A stretch of DNA of 64,000 nt from Larix kaempferi (lineage: Eukaryota; Streptophyta; Pinopsida; Pinales; Pinaceae): contig BSBM01000609.1 of assembly GCA_027924585.1 (NCBI GenBank), forward strand, positions 879,501-943,500, given 5' to 3'. The position numbers and the translations under genes are program-made. Shown here piece after piece: positions 21,592 through 33,319 of the stretch; position 1 is the stretch's first letter; the number at the start of each line of letters is the position of its first letter. Under the pieces are notes generated by a model. The model ran no database searches, was not told where the DNA came from, and saw only the letters and a list, made by a program, of their open reading frames with translations.

Positions 21592-23840
21592 ATGGAAAGA
21601 GAGGATTCTTTAAGGCGAAAGCGTAGGAGGTCTTCACAATCTTCTGGCGTAGGTGGTACGAGTGATAATCGGAGGTTGTCAACCTCTCCTCGGGACTCTA
21701 ATTTATTGTATAGTTCACACCGACAAGGTGAAAGGGGTACAAATGATTCCCCTGTATCTTCTATGGGAGAACGTCGATCTCGACCCTCTATTGGTACATA
21801 TGAATATCAATCTTTGAACATTTATATATATGCAAATTATTTTTTTGAGAGTGCAAAATTTGTAGTTGTGTTTAAACTAGACTTTGTCATTTGAAGCAGA
21901 GCATGGTTCGGAAGATGCTCCTAATTCTGTAGGGAGGGAGACAGGGCAAACAAGGGAGACGGATGACGATGCAGAGCAAGGTTCTCAAGAGGCTCACCAT
22001 TCGGCACGAGGTGATGATGGTAGAGCTAGGACACAATATGTTGAATTAACTGAGGGTTGTACACCCATTACGACATATCCATCTGATCTACCTCGGGAGC
22101 TTCCATGGGAAGGTGGTAATCATCAAATGACTCTTGAAAGATGTAGATCTCACTATGAAAAGTTGCAAAATGATTTGTCTACTATGGATCTTCCTCCGGA
22201 GAGTAAACAAAGTTTGGAGATTGTCTTGGGATCATTGCAAAACTTCATTCAAGCATATGAGAATCTTGGGCCGACTACAGATGGTTTTGTAGATTTGATG
22301 CGAAGACGAAGGGATCAAGTGATGGGTCCAGACAAATGGGATGTTGTGAAAGAAAGAGTGACAAGAGAGCAGGCCAAATCAATGTTTAATTTCAAAGAAG
22401 GTTTGAAAAAAGAAATGTTGAAAGTGCAATATTTCAAACATCCTCATCTGGCACACTTACTTTATGATCGGTTTCTTGCTGCCTATGGTTGTTTTCCATG
22501 GAACGATGAGGTTTCTCAGTATTTTGCTAGATTTTTTTATGCTGAGTTTTTTTTAAATATGAAGCCAGATTATACTGATGTTCATTCAAAATTTTATGGA
22601 GTTGGGAAGGGTCGAATATATGATCGAGAGGGTGCACATAGAGATCCTGCAACTCTTAGACCTCCGTCCCAGATATCTCGTCCACCTAGGTTGGTGGCAT
22701 TAAAATCAGAGATGGAGCCCACATCTCAACTTGGGACGACAGCAAGGAATTTTGTTGGTGATGGGATATCATCAGTATTAGTGGGAGTAGATGTGGGGTT
22801 GGTTAGAGAAAGGGCTCGTTCTGCTATTCGTCAAAAGTTTGTTTATAAAACTGATGATGAAATAGATGGAATGAGCATTGAATATCTCAGGGCATATGCA
22901 AAGATTTGTCGTGACTTAGCAGCAAATGTTATATCCAACGACACATCGAGTTTGGGAGAGGTTCGTTGACTACATGATATGATTTGATTTGAATTAAATA
23001 TTTTATTTATCTTGATTTTATTTTTTTTGTTACCTTATCATAGGTACATTATGTAAATGTTTAAATTGGTTGCAGTTTTCAAGAATGATGAACGAACATT
23101 CTTTTCACATTTCAACTAGCGAAAATGTAGGGAGAGAGGTACATATTTATTATCAACATATTTGTACTTATGTTTGAATTTGATATATATATATATAAAA
23201 ATTATTATTTTTTGAATGATAATTTAACTGTGTATTTTATTGTTAATTTGACTCATCCATGCAGGTTTCTTTAGATACCAACTTTATAAATGATTTACCA
23301 TCTATTGTGAGCTAATGTTTTTTAAATTTTTTGTTTTAGTTTTAAGTTTTAATTGGTATAGTAATTTTTTTGTTTTGTATTATATGTTTTATTTATTAAT
23401 ACAATTTAAATTTTAGGGTGGAGATATAGGTTCTTTGCTTAATGATGCAGATATTGGTAGAGAGGTAATTTCATTGATTGCTTTAATTTTGCTTTAATTT
23501 TGTTTACTGTTTTAATATTTTAATTTTTGTGGATTTAGATTTATGAGATGAACATAAATTGATTTTATATATGGATTGCAACTTGGGTCTCTCAAATCTT
23601 TTGGAGGCAAAGGAAAAAGTCCTTTGGAGGATGGTGGTGGACAAGCATTTGAAGAATTTGATGTAATATTGTTAATATTTGAATTGTATTTTGATATATT
23701 AGTTTAATATTTTAATTTTTTGATTATAGTTTAAGTAATTTAAATGATATGAACATAATTTTTTTTTACACATGTTGCAGGGAGGGTTGAGTCCAGGGGG
23801 AGGCTTGAGTGGAGGAGGGGGAGGCCCGAGTGGAGGATAG
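21592..23840 (+). CDS. Seven-exon gene of unknown function, second gene of the candidate transposon
   Basis: I do not recognise this protein. Exons that join in frame with GT-AG junctions are 21592-21793, 21900-22960, 23076-23138, 23265-23306, 23417-23464, 23582-23662 and 23781-23840, giving about 518 residues ending at TAG. The N-terminus (about residues 1-120) is polar, first Arg/Ser-rich (RRKRRRSSQSS, a possible nuclear signal), then acidic. Residues about 135-340 look folded and mostly helical, with DKWDVVKERVTREQAKSMF and a run of aromatic and hydrophobic residues around RFLAAYGCFPWNDEVSQYFARFFY. The last five exons are short, all in phase 0, and end in Gly-rich sequence. The acceptor of exon 6 reads CAA instead of CAG. 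It is convergent with the transposase gene, so an accessory role in transposition is possible but only inferred. Confidence 0.6.
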
Positions 23841-24998
23841 CACATACATTTTAATTTTATAGTTCATGGTGTCCACTATTTTTTGTTGTTGATATGCATT
23901 TAGATTGGAAACATTTGTCTTGGACATGTTGAGGAGGTTTATTTTTGGACGAGATATATACATATAAATTTTGAACTTACATATTTCGTGAATCATGGTT
24001 TTTAAATGATTTCTAAGTTTATTTTTGTTTATTTGACATATTTGGTGTTAAATTTAGTTTAAAATATGTATTTGCATGTTTGAATGAATGAATATATGTA
24101 AAACTGAATGTTAAGAAACATGACATTCTTGAATATTATTAAGTTTAAGAAATGTTATTTAGGAAGTTTAAAAATGGATAAACATATTAGGTTTAAAGTT
24201 CATAAATGAGGAAGTTTTGATTGAAGTTTAAAAAATGTTATTTAGGAAATTTTTAAAAGTGGATGTTGACATATACGTTTAGAGTTTATAAATGAGGAAG
24301 TTATAATTGTTCGACATGAATGAATGATAGGTTTAGATTTTATAAATCAGGAAGTTTAAAAGTGATTACATTCAAACTTTAGAGATGTTAGGAAGTTCAA
24401 GAATGTTTGAAGTTTTAATGAAAATATGGATGAAATATAAAGTTTAAAAATGAAATTCAAGTAAGGTTGAATGTTATTTTCAAGGATGTTATGAAGTTTT
24501 AGGAATGTTAGAAGTCTATAGAAATATGGAAGAAATAGAAAATTTAAGAATGTTATATAAAGTTTTAGAGAATGATAGAAGTTTTGATAAAAATATTGTT
24601 TTTGAATGTTAGAATGCTTAGAAATGTTAGAAGTTTTCGTACATATCGATGAATCAGGAAGATTAAAAGTGATTACATTAAACTTTAGAGATGTTAGGAA
24701 GTTCAAGAATGTTTGAAGTTTTGATGAAAATACGTGGATGAAATATAAAGTTTAAAAATGAAATTTAAGTAAGTTTGAATGTTATCTTCAAGGATGTTAT
24801 GAAGTTTTAGGAATGTTAGAAAGTCGATAGAAATATGGAAAAAATAGAAAGTTTAGGAATGTTAAATATAAGTTTCCATAGAAAATATGGATGGATTAGG
24901 AAGTTTTAAAGCAAATATATGTTAAGTTCAAATTTTGATATAATGGATTTTTAATTAATTTAATTTTTATTTACAATGTTCAGGTACATTTGATGCGG
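23841..24998. repeat. AT-rich intergenic region with a roughly 305-bp direct duplication
   Basis: No gene is seen. From about 24352 to 24967 a stretch beginning AGTGATTACATT, then AACTTTAGAGATGTTAGGAA (24361 and 24667), is present twice in tandem with about 10% differences. The flanking 24.0-24.35 kb has looser GAAGTTT repeats of similar composition. Confidence 0.7.
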
Positions 24999-25234
24999 CT
25001 GAAATCATGGCAAATGGGGGTAACGGTTTTTTGTTTTTTAATCATAAGCGAAGATTCCAGGATTGTGAAGTTTGTGCTAAATTAGAGCAATGATTTTAAA
25101 CAACAATTTGATGAATTTTCATTGATTTGTTGTAAATAATCATTTCTCTAATTTAGCATAAGCTTCACAATCCTGGAATCCTTGCTTGTGATTAAAAATC
25201 AAATGATCGTTATCTCCATTTGCCATGATTTCAG
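24999..25234. repeat. Long inverted repeat (hairpin), 236 bp
   Basis: The arm from 24999 (CTGAAATCATGGCAAATGG) to about 25106 is matched by the reverse complement of about 25127-25234, with roughly 85-90% identity and a loop of about 20 bases. It lies between the two convergent genes. It could be a small foldback or MITE element, or the template of a hairpin RNA. No flanking target duplication is obvious. Confidence 0.85.
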
Positions 25235-25885
25235 TTATGTGAATTTGCACAAGCGATATTTTAAATTAAAGATTTGGGACGGAGAACTTGGTGACAATTT
25301 TAAGACATCTATTTAAGATTATATTTATGGTGAAGTATGTATTAAAGAAACATGTTCGATGGATTAAAATAATACAAAATTTAATAGGTATTTTTGTGAT
25401 TTTTTGTTACTATCAATCAATCAAAAGTTAAAATTCGGGGCGGAGTGGGGATAGCCACATCCGTTATCTCATCCCTTAGTGGTCTAATAGACATATGGGG
25501 ACCCGAATAAAGTACTTTTGAATTTTCAAATTATATTTGAATTCATTTTTAAGCATGTTAAAGTACAACCATTTAAGTTTTCGTGTTAGTGGTCATTCAA
25601 GAAAATATTCATAAAATTTCAATGAAAAAATAAACCATTTAAGCTTTTGTGTTAGTTGTCATTCAAGAAAATATTCATAAAATCTCAATGAAAAAATATA
25701 ATGTGCACAACAATTTTGATAATTGGACAAAAAATATATTGCACACAACAATTGATATGGACAAAAATATAGATCAATTTATTTTTGATATGTAGTTAAA
25801 AACATCGCAATGGAATACCATCTTCAACTATCCGTTCATGGTCACATATGGATAGTTTCCATTTTTTGGTTTTTAACTGTTTTTT
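25235..25885. other. Intergenic region with a short direct duplication
   Basis: No gene is seen. CCATTTAAG-TTT-GTGTTAG, then CATTCAAGAAAATATTCAT, is present twice in tandem (about 25570-25700, period about 72 bp). Confidence 0.5.
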
Positions 25886-28800
25886 TTATGGAACTTGTAT
25901 CAATTTTATTCGAGATGCACATACTAAATGACTATATTGACAACATATAACATCGGGTTCATAATCTTGAAAGTAGACATAACTTTTAGTCATATGCGTC
26001 TGCTGAAAAAAGTAGCCTTTTAAAATGATGGATCCTCTTTCGTATGTAAATCCGTTGTCGTTGTAGTCCTCCAATAATTTCATTTTTCCTTCTGTGCATC
26101 GCATCAAATAATATTTGACATTTTCGTTGTTGTCTACAGGTGCAATCACAGCGAAAACATCTCCTGTGCAAGTTATGATTGGTGTTAGCGTATTTAAATG
26201 AATTGAATCAAGACTACTTATGGCGAAGGATTAGAATGAACAATTGATTAAAAAGTCAAAAACAAGTTTATTACCTTCTCTTACGAGATCTGAAATTCTA
26301 TCGCCATCAGACGATATTGCTATTTCTTCTGATTCTAATTCTTCAACACTTGCCAGTGGCATTTTTCCTTTTGGATTAATCTCTGTGTGTCTCCAAGCTT
26401 TTACGTAGTTGTTTGTTATGTTTTCACAAACTTCTGTAGACTCGACATTTTCAATGCAAATATGACAAAAGCATGATTGCTTTCTACTGTCAAATGCAAA
26501 CACGTGAAATGATTTTGTTTGAATAGAGTGAAGATCTCTAGTTCCATGTATGGTGCTAGCGTCATATGGTATTGATCTATTTATATCTTGGACCCCAACA
26601 AGCCAAAAAAACCTACACAATAAATAGTGTACATGTGTACTTAAATGTTAGTATATACATTTTTTTTAATTTTAAGAAATAATATAAATTAAAAAAATAG
26701 TGGACATACCTGCGCACGTCTTTTGATTGTTGATTATAATCATGGCTTAGATTTAATTGACACCATTGGACAACCTCTGCAGCTGAATGAAACCGTGCTG
26801 AAGAATAGTTCATTTGCCATCTTCGAAGTGCTCTTTTCACGCATGCTCCTGCACCATCATGCTCACCTTTTCCATGCCCAGTTTCAAAGAAATTCCAGCG
26901 ATGTTTAATGTTCAGCGCTTTATGAAGTCGACATAACCAAAAAAATGATCGTGAAGATTTAAATTGACCCGCACATCCATCAGACCATATCCAATGCTCT
27001 TTGAATTTGACTTCGCGTTTTTTCAGTGAGTCATAGAAAATATTTTCTATACAATGTTGGAAAAATGTGTGTCGTGTGTACGATCATCGCTGATATAGAA
27101 GTGATATTCTTTAATCACATCTCGATTGTCACATGTGCTTTCAATGCCATCGATATCCTGTTGAGAATGTCTATATACAACATGGACAAATATCGAAACT
27201 TGGTCAGAGTGATAGTATTCACTCTGTATTTCGTTTTGTGCAGCAAATGTATAGTTTTCAGCAAAATCAACCACCGACAAAATTGTTTCGGGTGGAAAAA
27301 TTTCACGAGACTGTTTGAATTGAAGATCTTGCCATCGTGCTCTATGTGAATGCTGGGTGTATTTATAAATTTCATTTTCAAATTTTTTGAGAAAATCTGT
27401 GACGCATATCTTGTCTTCTAGCAAATCAATTCTTTTGGAACGTGAATCACTAGAACTTGTATTATAGTTGATGTATTCGTATCTCTTCCAATCAACATTT
27501 ACATTTGACAACGATTGATCATTATCGATAGGGTATTTATTGTGGAATAACACCAAATTTCCACAATGATGACAATGTTTTCCATTGACACATTTCTTTG
27601 AATAAAATACTTCATCGTGATTTCTCTCACATAAAATTTGAGATATGAATTCACGTATCGTCGGCGGAGGTGGTGAATTTGTCCAAAACATTTTACCAAA
27701 TTCAAGAAACGTGTCATAATATAACTGAAATTGCACATGATAACGGCAACAACATGTATCACGTATAGTTATAGGTCGAACATACCATGGTTTTTGTTGC
27801 ACAAATGTAGTGATTGATATATTAATTCCACGATGATCTTCCTTGAATTTATTGAACAATTGTACTTGTGTCATGTCCATTATATGTTTTGGTTGGCTTT
27901 CATATACATTTCTTGATATTCTTTTGCGTATCACATCTCTTGCATTTGGTGAAACTCGAGCATGTTCCAACCAATATTCTCGTACAATATCTTTAACCCC
28001 TGCTCCTAATCTATCTTTGTAAGGTTGTCTACAAATAATTGCCCAACAAGCAAGTTCATTATTTTCATCTATTTGCATTCTGAATTTGCTATGTTTGTAT
28101 AATGTTTTTCTTGATGTTCCAACTGCTTTTGCTAGTTCTGTTGTCAAACGCTTTTGTTTAGTACTAGCTGAAAGAATTGCTGTATGAATTGCTTTACGTG
28201 CAGCACTGATATCTTTCTTCCTGGATTTTCCAAATTTTTTTATTGCATCGCCTATATTTTCCATCACATTTTGTTTCAATTTCGACTCTTTTGTTACTTT
28301 GTGAATACCCAATAACGATGTAGCACCTTCTAATTTCTTGGACACTAATAAACATCTCAAAATTTGTGCTTGTCCTGCTATTGAGTAATCTTTGAGAACT
28401 TCATCATAAAATTTTGTAGCACGATATCGTGCAACATGTATTGGTAGTTTTTCTCCATATTTGTCGCAATCAATGTCTTCTAACATTTCATCATCAATAG
28501 TAAAAGTACCTATACATCAAGTTAAATTTAATTTAACATATATCAAAAAATAAAATTCATTATAAAAAAATGAATTTGGAAAATATATGATATATACATA
28601 CCAGGTTCAATTTCTGGATTTTGAACTTGATCTTCAATATTGATTTCATCGACATTAGCATGTAAATCACTATTTACATCTTCTACAATGTTCTTTTCAA
28701 CTTCAATTTGTTCTTCTTGTACTCTATTTTCAATTTCCATTTCTTCAACATTGTCATGTAAATCTGTATTTATATCTTCAATAGTTCTCTCTTCCGTTTC

Positions 28801-28908
28801 AGCAACCCTTTGTTTTTTGGCAATATATCTGAGTTTTTGTTTCTCTCTATTATCATCATCATCACGTTTACGATCAGCTTTTCTTTTACGATTTCTCTTA
28901 TTGCCCAT
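25886..28908 (-). CDS. DDE-type transposase-like protein, four exons, with one frameshift
   Basis: Exons on the minus strand are 28908-28602, 28509-26710, 26611-26275 and 26163-25886. All introns are GT-AG and the codons join cleanly across each junction. Exon 1 encodes a basic start (RNRKRKADRKRDDDD) and an acidic, partly repeated stretch. Exon 2 carries PITIRDTCCCRYHVQFQLYYD, a CXXC-type pair (HCHHCGNL), DFAENYTFAAQNEIQSEYY, then WIWSDGCAGQFKSSRSFFW and FETGHGKGEHDGAGACVKRALRRW. The Asp of DFAENY, the Asp of SDG and the acidic residues of GKGEHDG are good candidates for the catalytic triad. I know this motif order from eukaryotic transposase-like proteins but cannot name the superfamily. 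The C-terminal exon (YSHLVCASRIKLIQVP) also fits that type. The frame shifts at a run of five T on the coding strand (27057-27065). Confidence 0.7.
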
Positions 28909-28929
28909 GGTTGTTTAATCTATAGACGA

Positions 28930-30323
28930 TAAATTAAAGAATCATGTTACTTTATAGTAAAAACAAATAAATTAAGATTTAAAAACATTTACGGAATTTA
29001 TAAAAACATGAACTGAAATTTACTTTACCTTTTAAAATTTTTGTAAGAGTCTTTTGAAGAAGATTTCTTTGGAATTAACTTTCCTTTGAAAAAATTCTCT
29101 GAACAAAAATCTTCTTTGAAAAATAATAAAAACAGCTTGTGCCAAGGAAGAAAATAAAACACGTTGTAAATAAATATTTGTTGTAAAATTCATTCCAAGA
29201 ATACTTTTTTGAAAAAATATCTACGAAAAAAACCACTAGAAAAAAATACTTTCAATAAAAACTTATTTATAAATATATCTGGGAAAAAATCATTGTAAAG
29301 AAACAACTCTTTGAAAAAAACCCAATTTCAAAGAAATAAGAAGTACAAAATTACTTTGTAAAAAATCCTTTGCAAAATAAGATAACTATTTGAAAAAACT
29401 CCTTTCAAATAAATAAGAAGTGCAAAACTACATTGGAAAAAATTCATTTGCAAAATACCTTAGCAAAACAACTATTTGAAAAAACCTCTTTCAATTAAAT
29501 AAAAAGTGCAAAGCTACTTTGAAAAAAAAACATCCTTGCAAAGAACCTCCTTGCAAACATGTCTAAGAAAAGAAATATTTTGAAAAAACTCCTTGCAAAT
29601 ATCCCTTAAAAAAAACACTTTCAATGTGTCTTTTGGAAAAAAGAAGAAGAAACATACTTTGTAAAAATCTCTTTTTCAAAAAAATGTTTTCTTTGCAAAT
29701 ATACAACAAAAAAATAAATATTTGGAAAAAACTTCTTGCAAATATGCCTTAGAAAAACATTTTCTTCAATGTGTCTTTGGAAAAAAGAAGAAACATACCT
29801 TGTAAAAACCTCCTTTTGCAAAATATGTTTTCTTTGAAAAAATGCAATAAAAAAGAGATATGTTGGAAAAACTCCTTCAATGTGCCTTTTGTAAAAAAGA
29901 AGAAGACATAGCTTGTAAAAACCTCCTTTTGCAAAAAATGTCTTCTTTGTAAAAATGCAATAAGAAAAGAGATAGTTTGGAAAAACTCCTTGCAAATATG
30001 CCTTAGAAAAAAAAACTCCTTCAATGTGCCTTTTGTGAAGAAGAAGAAGAAACATAGCTTGTAAAAATCTCATTTTGCAAAAAATGTCTTCTTTGTAAAA
30101 ATGCAATAAGAAAAGAGATAGTTTGGAAAAACTCCTTGCAAATATGCCTTAGAAAAAAAAACTCCTTCAATGTGCCTTTTGTAAAGAAGAAGAAGAAACA
30201 TACCTTGTAAAAACCCCCTTTTGCAAAAATTATCTCCTCCTTCCGAAATTAGTTTGACAAAAAAATGCGAAGTTCAAACATGCGAAAATAATGAATTAAC
30301 TTTACGTTTATTTATATGAATAT

Positions 30324-30325
<2 letters not shown>
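28930..30325. repeat. AT-rich upstream region with roughly 145-bp tandem repeats
   Basis: TTCAATGTG(T/C)CTTT recurs at 29623, 29766, 29877, 30021 and 30166, spaced 143, 111, 144 and 145 bp; one unit lost about 33 bp. Units contain AAGAAGAAGAAACATA and CCTTGCAAATATGCCTTAG. A looser version of the same AAAA-CTCCTTTGCAAA pattern extends left to about 29040. It lies upstream of the transposase gene. The overlapping minus-strand Phe-rich frames are by-products. Confidence 0.8.

Positions 30326-30405
<80 letters not shown>
30326..30405. repeat. Run of 80 T
   Basis: The sequence shows 80 uninterrupted T, followed at once by CGGCCGACG. It could be the poly(A) tail of a minus-strand retroposed sequence, or homopolymer expansion or assembly noise. 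The true length cannot be trusted. Confidence 0.9.
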
Positions 30406-30434
30406 CGGCCGACGTATTTTTTTTTTCCGTTTAG

Positions 30435-30519
30435 TTATTCGGCCGAATAACCTTCGCCATAAATTACGGCGTCGTTACGGAAAACAGTTATTCGGCCGAA
30501 TAATTATTCGGCCGAATAA
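30435..30519. repeat. Right palindrome cluster, TTATTCGGCCGAATAA
   Basis: TTATTCGGCCGAATAA is present at 30435-30450, 30488-30503 and 30504-30519, the last two head to tail without spacer. Between the first and second lies a CG-rich stretch with ACGGCGTCGTTACGG. It is the same palindrome as in the array at 18599. Confidence 0.9.
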
Positions 30520-32939
30520 TCTCTGAAACATGACAGATTCAGATCTCTGCAAATATTTCAGGTTTCTCCATTTTCGGAAGGAGAAAACCACCTCTTACAC
30601 AACAAAACGAATGTCGCACTTCATATCAGTAGATTCATCATTGAATCTACTTTACGAGGGTATAAATTTTGTTGTATATAGATAAGAACTGATATTTTTT
30701 AAGTTTTATATTTGTAACATGTGTCGAGTTATGATTCAGCTCTTTAAAAAAACAGCGAAAAGAAAAATCCATAACTTTGTAAATACAACACCAAAAAAAT
30801 CGAAGAAAATGTGGGTCGATTCATTGACGTGTCTACTTCAAAAGGGTGGTCGTAGATTTTTTGATTTTATAGCGGATTGAGAGAAAAGTGGTGCAACAAA
30901 AAGGTTGTTGAAAATCGATTAAGTTTCCCCATGGATCGACTTTAAAAAAATATAATAATTAGTATAGAGGTCCATTGGATGCAAACTTATAGTCATACGT
31001 TAGTACATTGTGTGTAGATTGTCGTAGCATTTTCAGTTTTTGCAAAACACAAGTCTAACAACGATTTTAGTGGTGCAACAAATCATAACTCTTTTGTAGT
31101 CTTTTCATTTTATAAGAACACACTGTCAAACATTTGCGAAATCGACATATCAAATCTTAATAAAAAAAATTGAAAAAATTATGAGTAGAAAGCTAACATA
31201 ATTCTACAAAAGTTTTCTTTTTACGGCAAAGTGAAATTTTAAATAAAAATATCACTTTTGTTCGCCCGAAGTTGGAAGACATGAAAAAAACAGAATTATT
31301 TTCTCACGAGACCCCCCAAAATAGACACCCATCTTCATTTTTTCACCCAAAAGTAAAAAATAAAAAATATATATAAATTAAATTAAATTTTTACAATACT
31401 TTATTGTATTTCAAAATAACTATTAATATTGAAGAGAGAATAATCTCAAAACCATATCTATCTATCTATTTATCTATCTATATATAATTAATTTGAAGAA
31501 AAATCTAATTATATGCACAATATAAATAAGATTTACCCATTCCTATTTTTTTTAAAAGCCAATTACAAATCTCTTATCACTAAATTTTTTAGAAAACAAA
31601 TAAAAACTCTATGAAATGCGAATTCAATAGGCATAGATTTGTATTTATGAAAACAAATAATATTATGCATAGATTTATATTTGATGAAAAGAAATAAAAA
31701 CATTATTGATAAAGTTGAAAGAGTTTCATTTCCAAACATTATGAATGAAAATAGAAATAATTAAAATAAGAAAGAAAATATAATTACTATAAAAGATCCA
31801 AACCATATGTTTTGTTTTGTATTCACTTTGTTAAATGGTTTTTTTATAAGATTCATATTAGGATACTAATTTATCTAATTCTTAATTAGTACTTTTTGAA
31901 AGGAAAAAAAAGTACCTTTAGGCTATGTTGATGAGGTGTCCACCTCAACAACCGTGCCCATGTTCCTTCTCAATTCCCTTAGATTTAACTCAAAAAGTCT
32001 ACCCACTTTTCTCTTTAAGTAGGGAAGATTCTAATAGATGCATATATATAATACTTTAAATGGTTGTGCAAGATCACAAGGAAAGCATAAACACTCAGAC
32101 CAGACTTTGGAGAATAGATATAATCTATTGTGATGAATGTGCGGTAGACATAAAAGAGATATAAATATAATCTATTGAAAGGACTCTGCTGTGTAAATAA
32201 AAAGATGTCTTAGATCTGCATTTACACGAACCCGGTGTTGGAACATAACTCATGGCGACAATCAGTGTGTTGGGTAGCAATTTGGCTTGCCAGGATATGG
32301 TGCGGAGGATAAGTAATTAAAAAAAATAGAAAAACTTAAGTTTAGAAGAATGTAGATTTTCACAGTTTGTTGTATTGGTTGAGTTAATTTTTGGAATTAA
32401 GGGTTTAGGGGTTTTATATTTTCAGTGTACATTTCATTTCATTTATTTATAGGGAATTTAAGAAAAATAGATGAAGTGTCCACATAAAATTCACACCATT
32501 CATTCCAGAAATTAATTTTCCCAAAGCCTAAATTGTTTAAGAATATAAGAAATAGATGTGGAGGATGCAACAATCCAGCCCAACAACGTTTGACCCATAA
32601 AATTTCACACAATTAATTTCAGAAATTAACTCAACGAGAACCTAAATTTTTTAAGAATATAAAAAATAAGTGTGGAGGAGATGCAACAATCCAGCCCAAC
32701 AAAAGAAACTATGCAAGATGGTTTCCACCCGAGAACAGTGTTAAGAATCAAGAGCAGTGTTAAGAATCCAAGAACAGTGGATCTAGGAAACAGCCGGGTG
32801 TTCGAGTAGAGCCGAATAAGTGGGAAGGCAGCAGAGCAAAAACCCTAGAAATATGAAAGTGCATAAGTTAAGGGTGGAAGTGTAGGACTTGGATAAAGTA
32901 TTTTAATATCAATAGATAAAACGGAAGTCTGAAGTCATT
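30520..32939. other. 2.4 kb AT-rich stretch without recognisable gene
   Basis: I see no coding region on either strand. A unit of about 117 bp is present twice (about 32480-32702), with AAATTAA, CCTAAAT, AAGAATATA and GCAACAATCCAGCCCAACAA in both copies. Short ATCT repeats lie at 31459-31485. Confidence 0.5.
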
Positions 32940-32944
32940 AATTT

Positions 32945-33232
32945 TGAAGGGGACAGAGGAGGCAGAGCATCAAATAAAACAGAGAAAAACAGGGTTTTTG
33001 CAGTGCTACAGCACTTGAATGGAGTCACACACACAGAAAATCAGAACTGTATCGCATACCTCTGCATTTCATTAATGTCAAAACAGTGATACAAAAGGAA
33101 TGCCCGGCTGGGCAGGCGGTTCTCATTTTCCAAGGTGTATTACGTGTCCAGCTTCATAAATCAAACATTAAACTACATTGAATAGCTAGGTCCGCTACAT
33201 GTAGCGGTAGATAGTTGCAATTAATGCCAACA
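32945..33232 (-). repeat. 3' LTR of the young copia element
   Basis: 288 bp, with TG...CA ends. It is preceded on the plus strand by AATTT (32940-32944). It contains the inverted pair GTCCGCTACATGTAGCGG near its inner end. One difference from the other LTR was seen (CGCATACC versus CGCGTACC). Confidence 0.95.
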
Positions 33233-33243
33233 AACTCCCCCTT
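33233..33243 (-). promoter_or_regulatory. Polypurine tract of the young copia element
   Basis: On the minus strand this reads AAGGGGGAGTT, directly before the 3' LTR. It serves as primer for plus-strand DNA synthesis. Confidence 0.85.
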
Positions 33244-33319
33244 AATTGCAACTTTCAACAAAAAACAAAAATTGGATATCTCATTGACAGAATTATAACA
33301 TAACAAACTACATCTATAG

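Larger units (their letters stand above)
18599..30519. mobile_element. Candidate two-gene DNA transposon bounded by CGGCCG palindrome arrays
   Basis: Arrays of TTATTCGGCCGAATAA occur at 18599-18750 and again at 30435-30519 and, as far as I can see, nowhere else in the window. Between them lie two convergent intron-containing genes: a plus-strand gene of unknown function (21592-23840) and a minus-strand DDE-type transposase (25886-28908). Each end also carries a short CG-rich block (18755-18790 and 30460-30482) just inside or between palindromes. I found no clear target duplication at the outermost palindromes, so the ends are provisional. The alternative is two unrelated insertions that share a repeat by chance. 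Confidence 0.5.

Noticed and set aside
29621-30106. Phe/Lys-rich 161-residue minus-strand frame
   Set aside because: It is the 145-bp tandem repeat read through; no start or domain support.
18590-30530. Target-site duplication around the outermost CGGCCG palindromes
   Set aside because: Flanks read GCGTATG on the left and TCTCTG on the right with no convincing match, so no TSD is claimed and the boundaries stay provisional.
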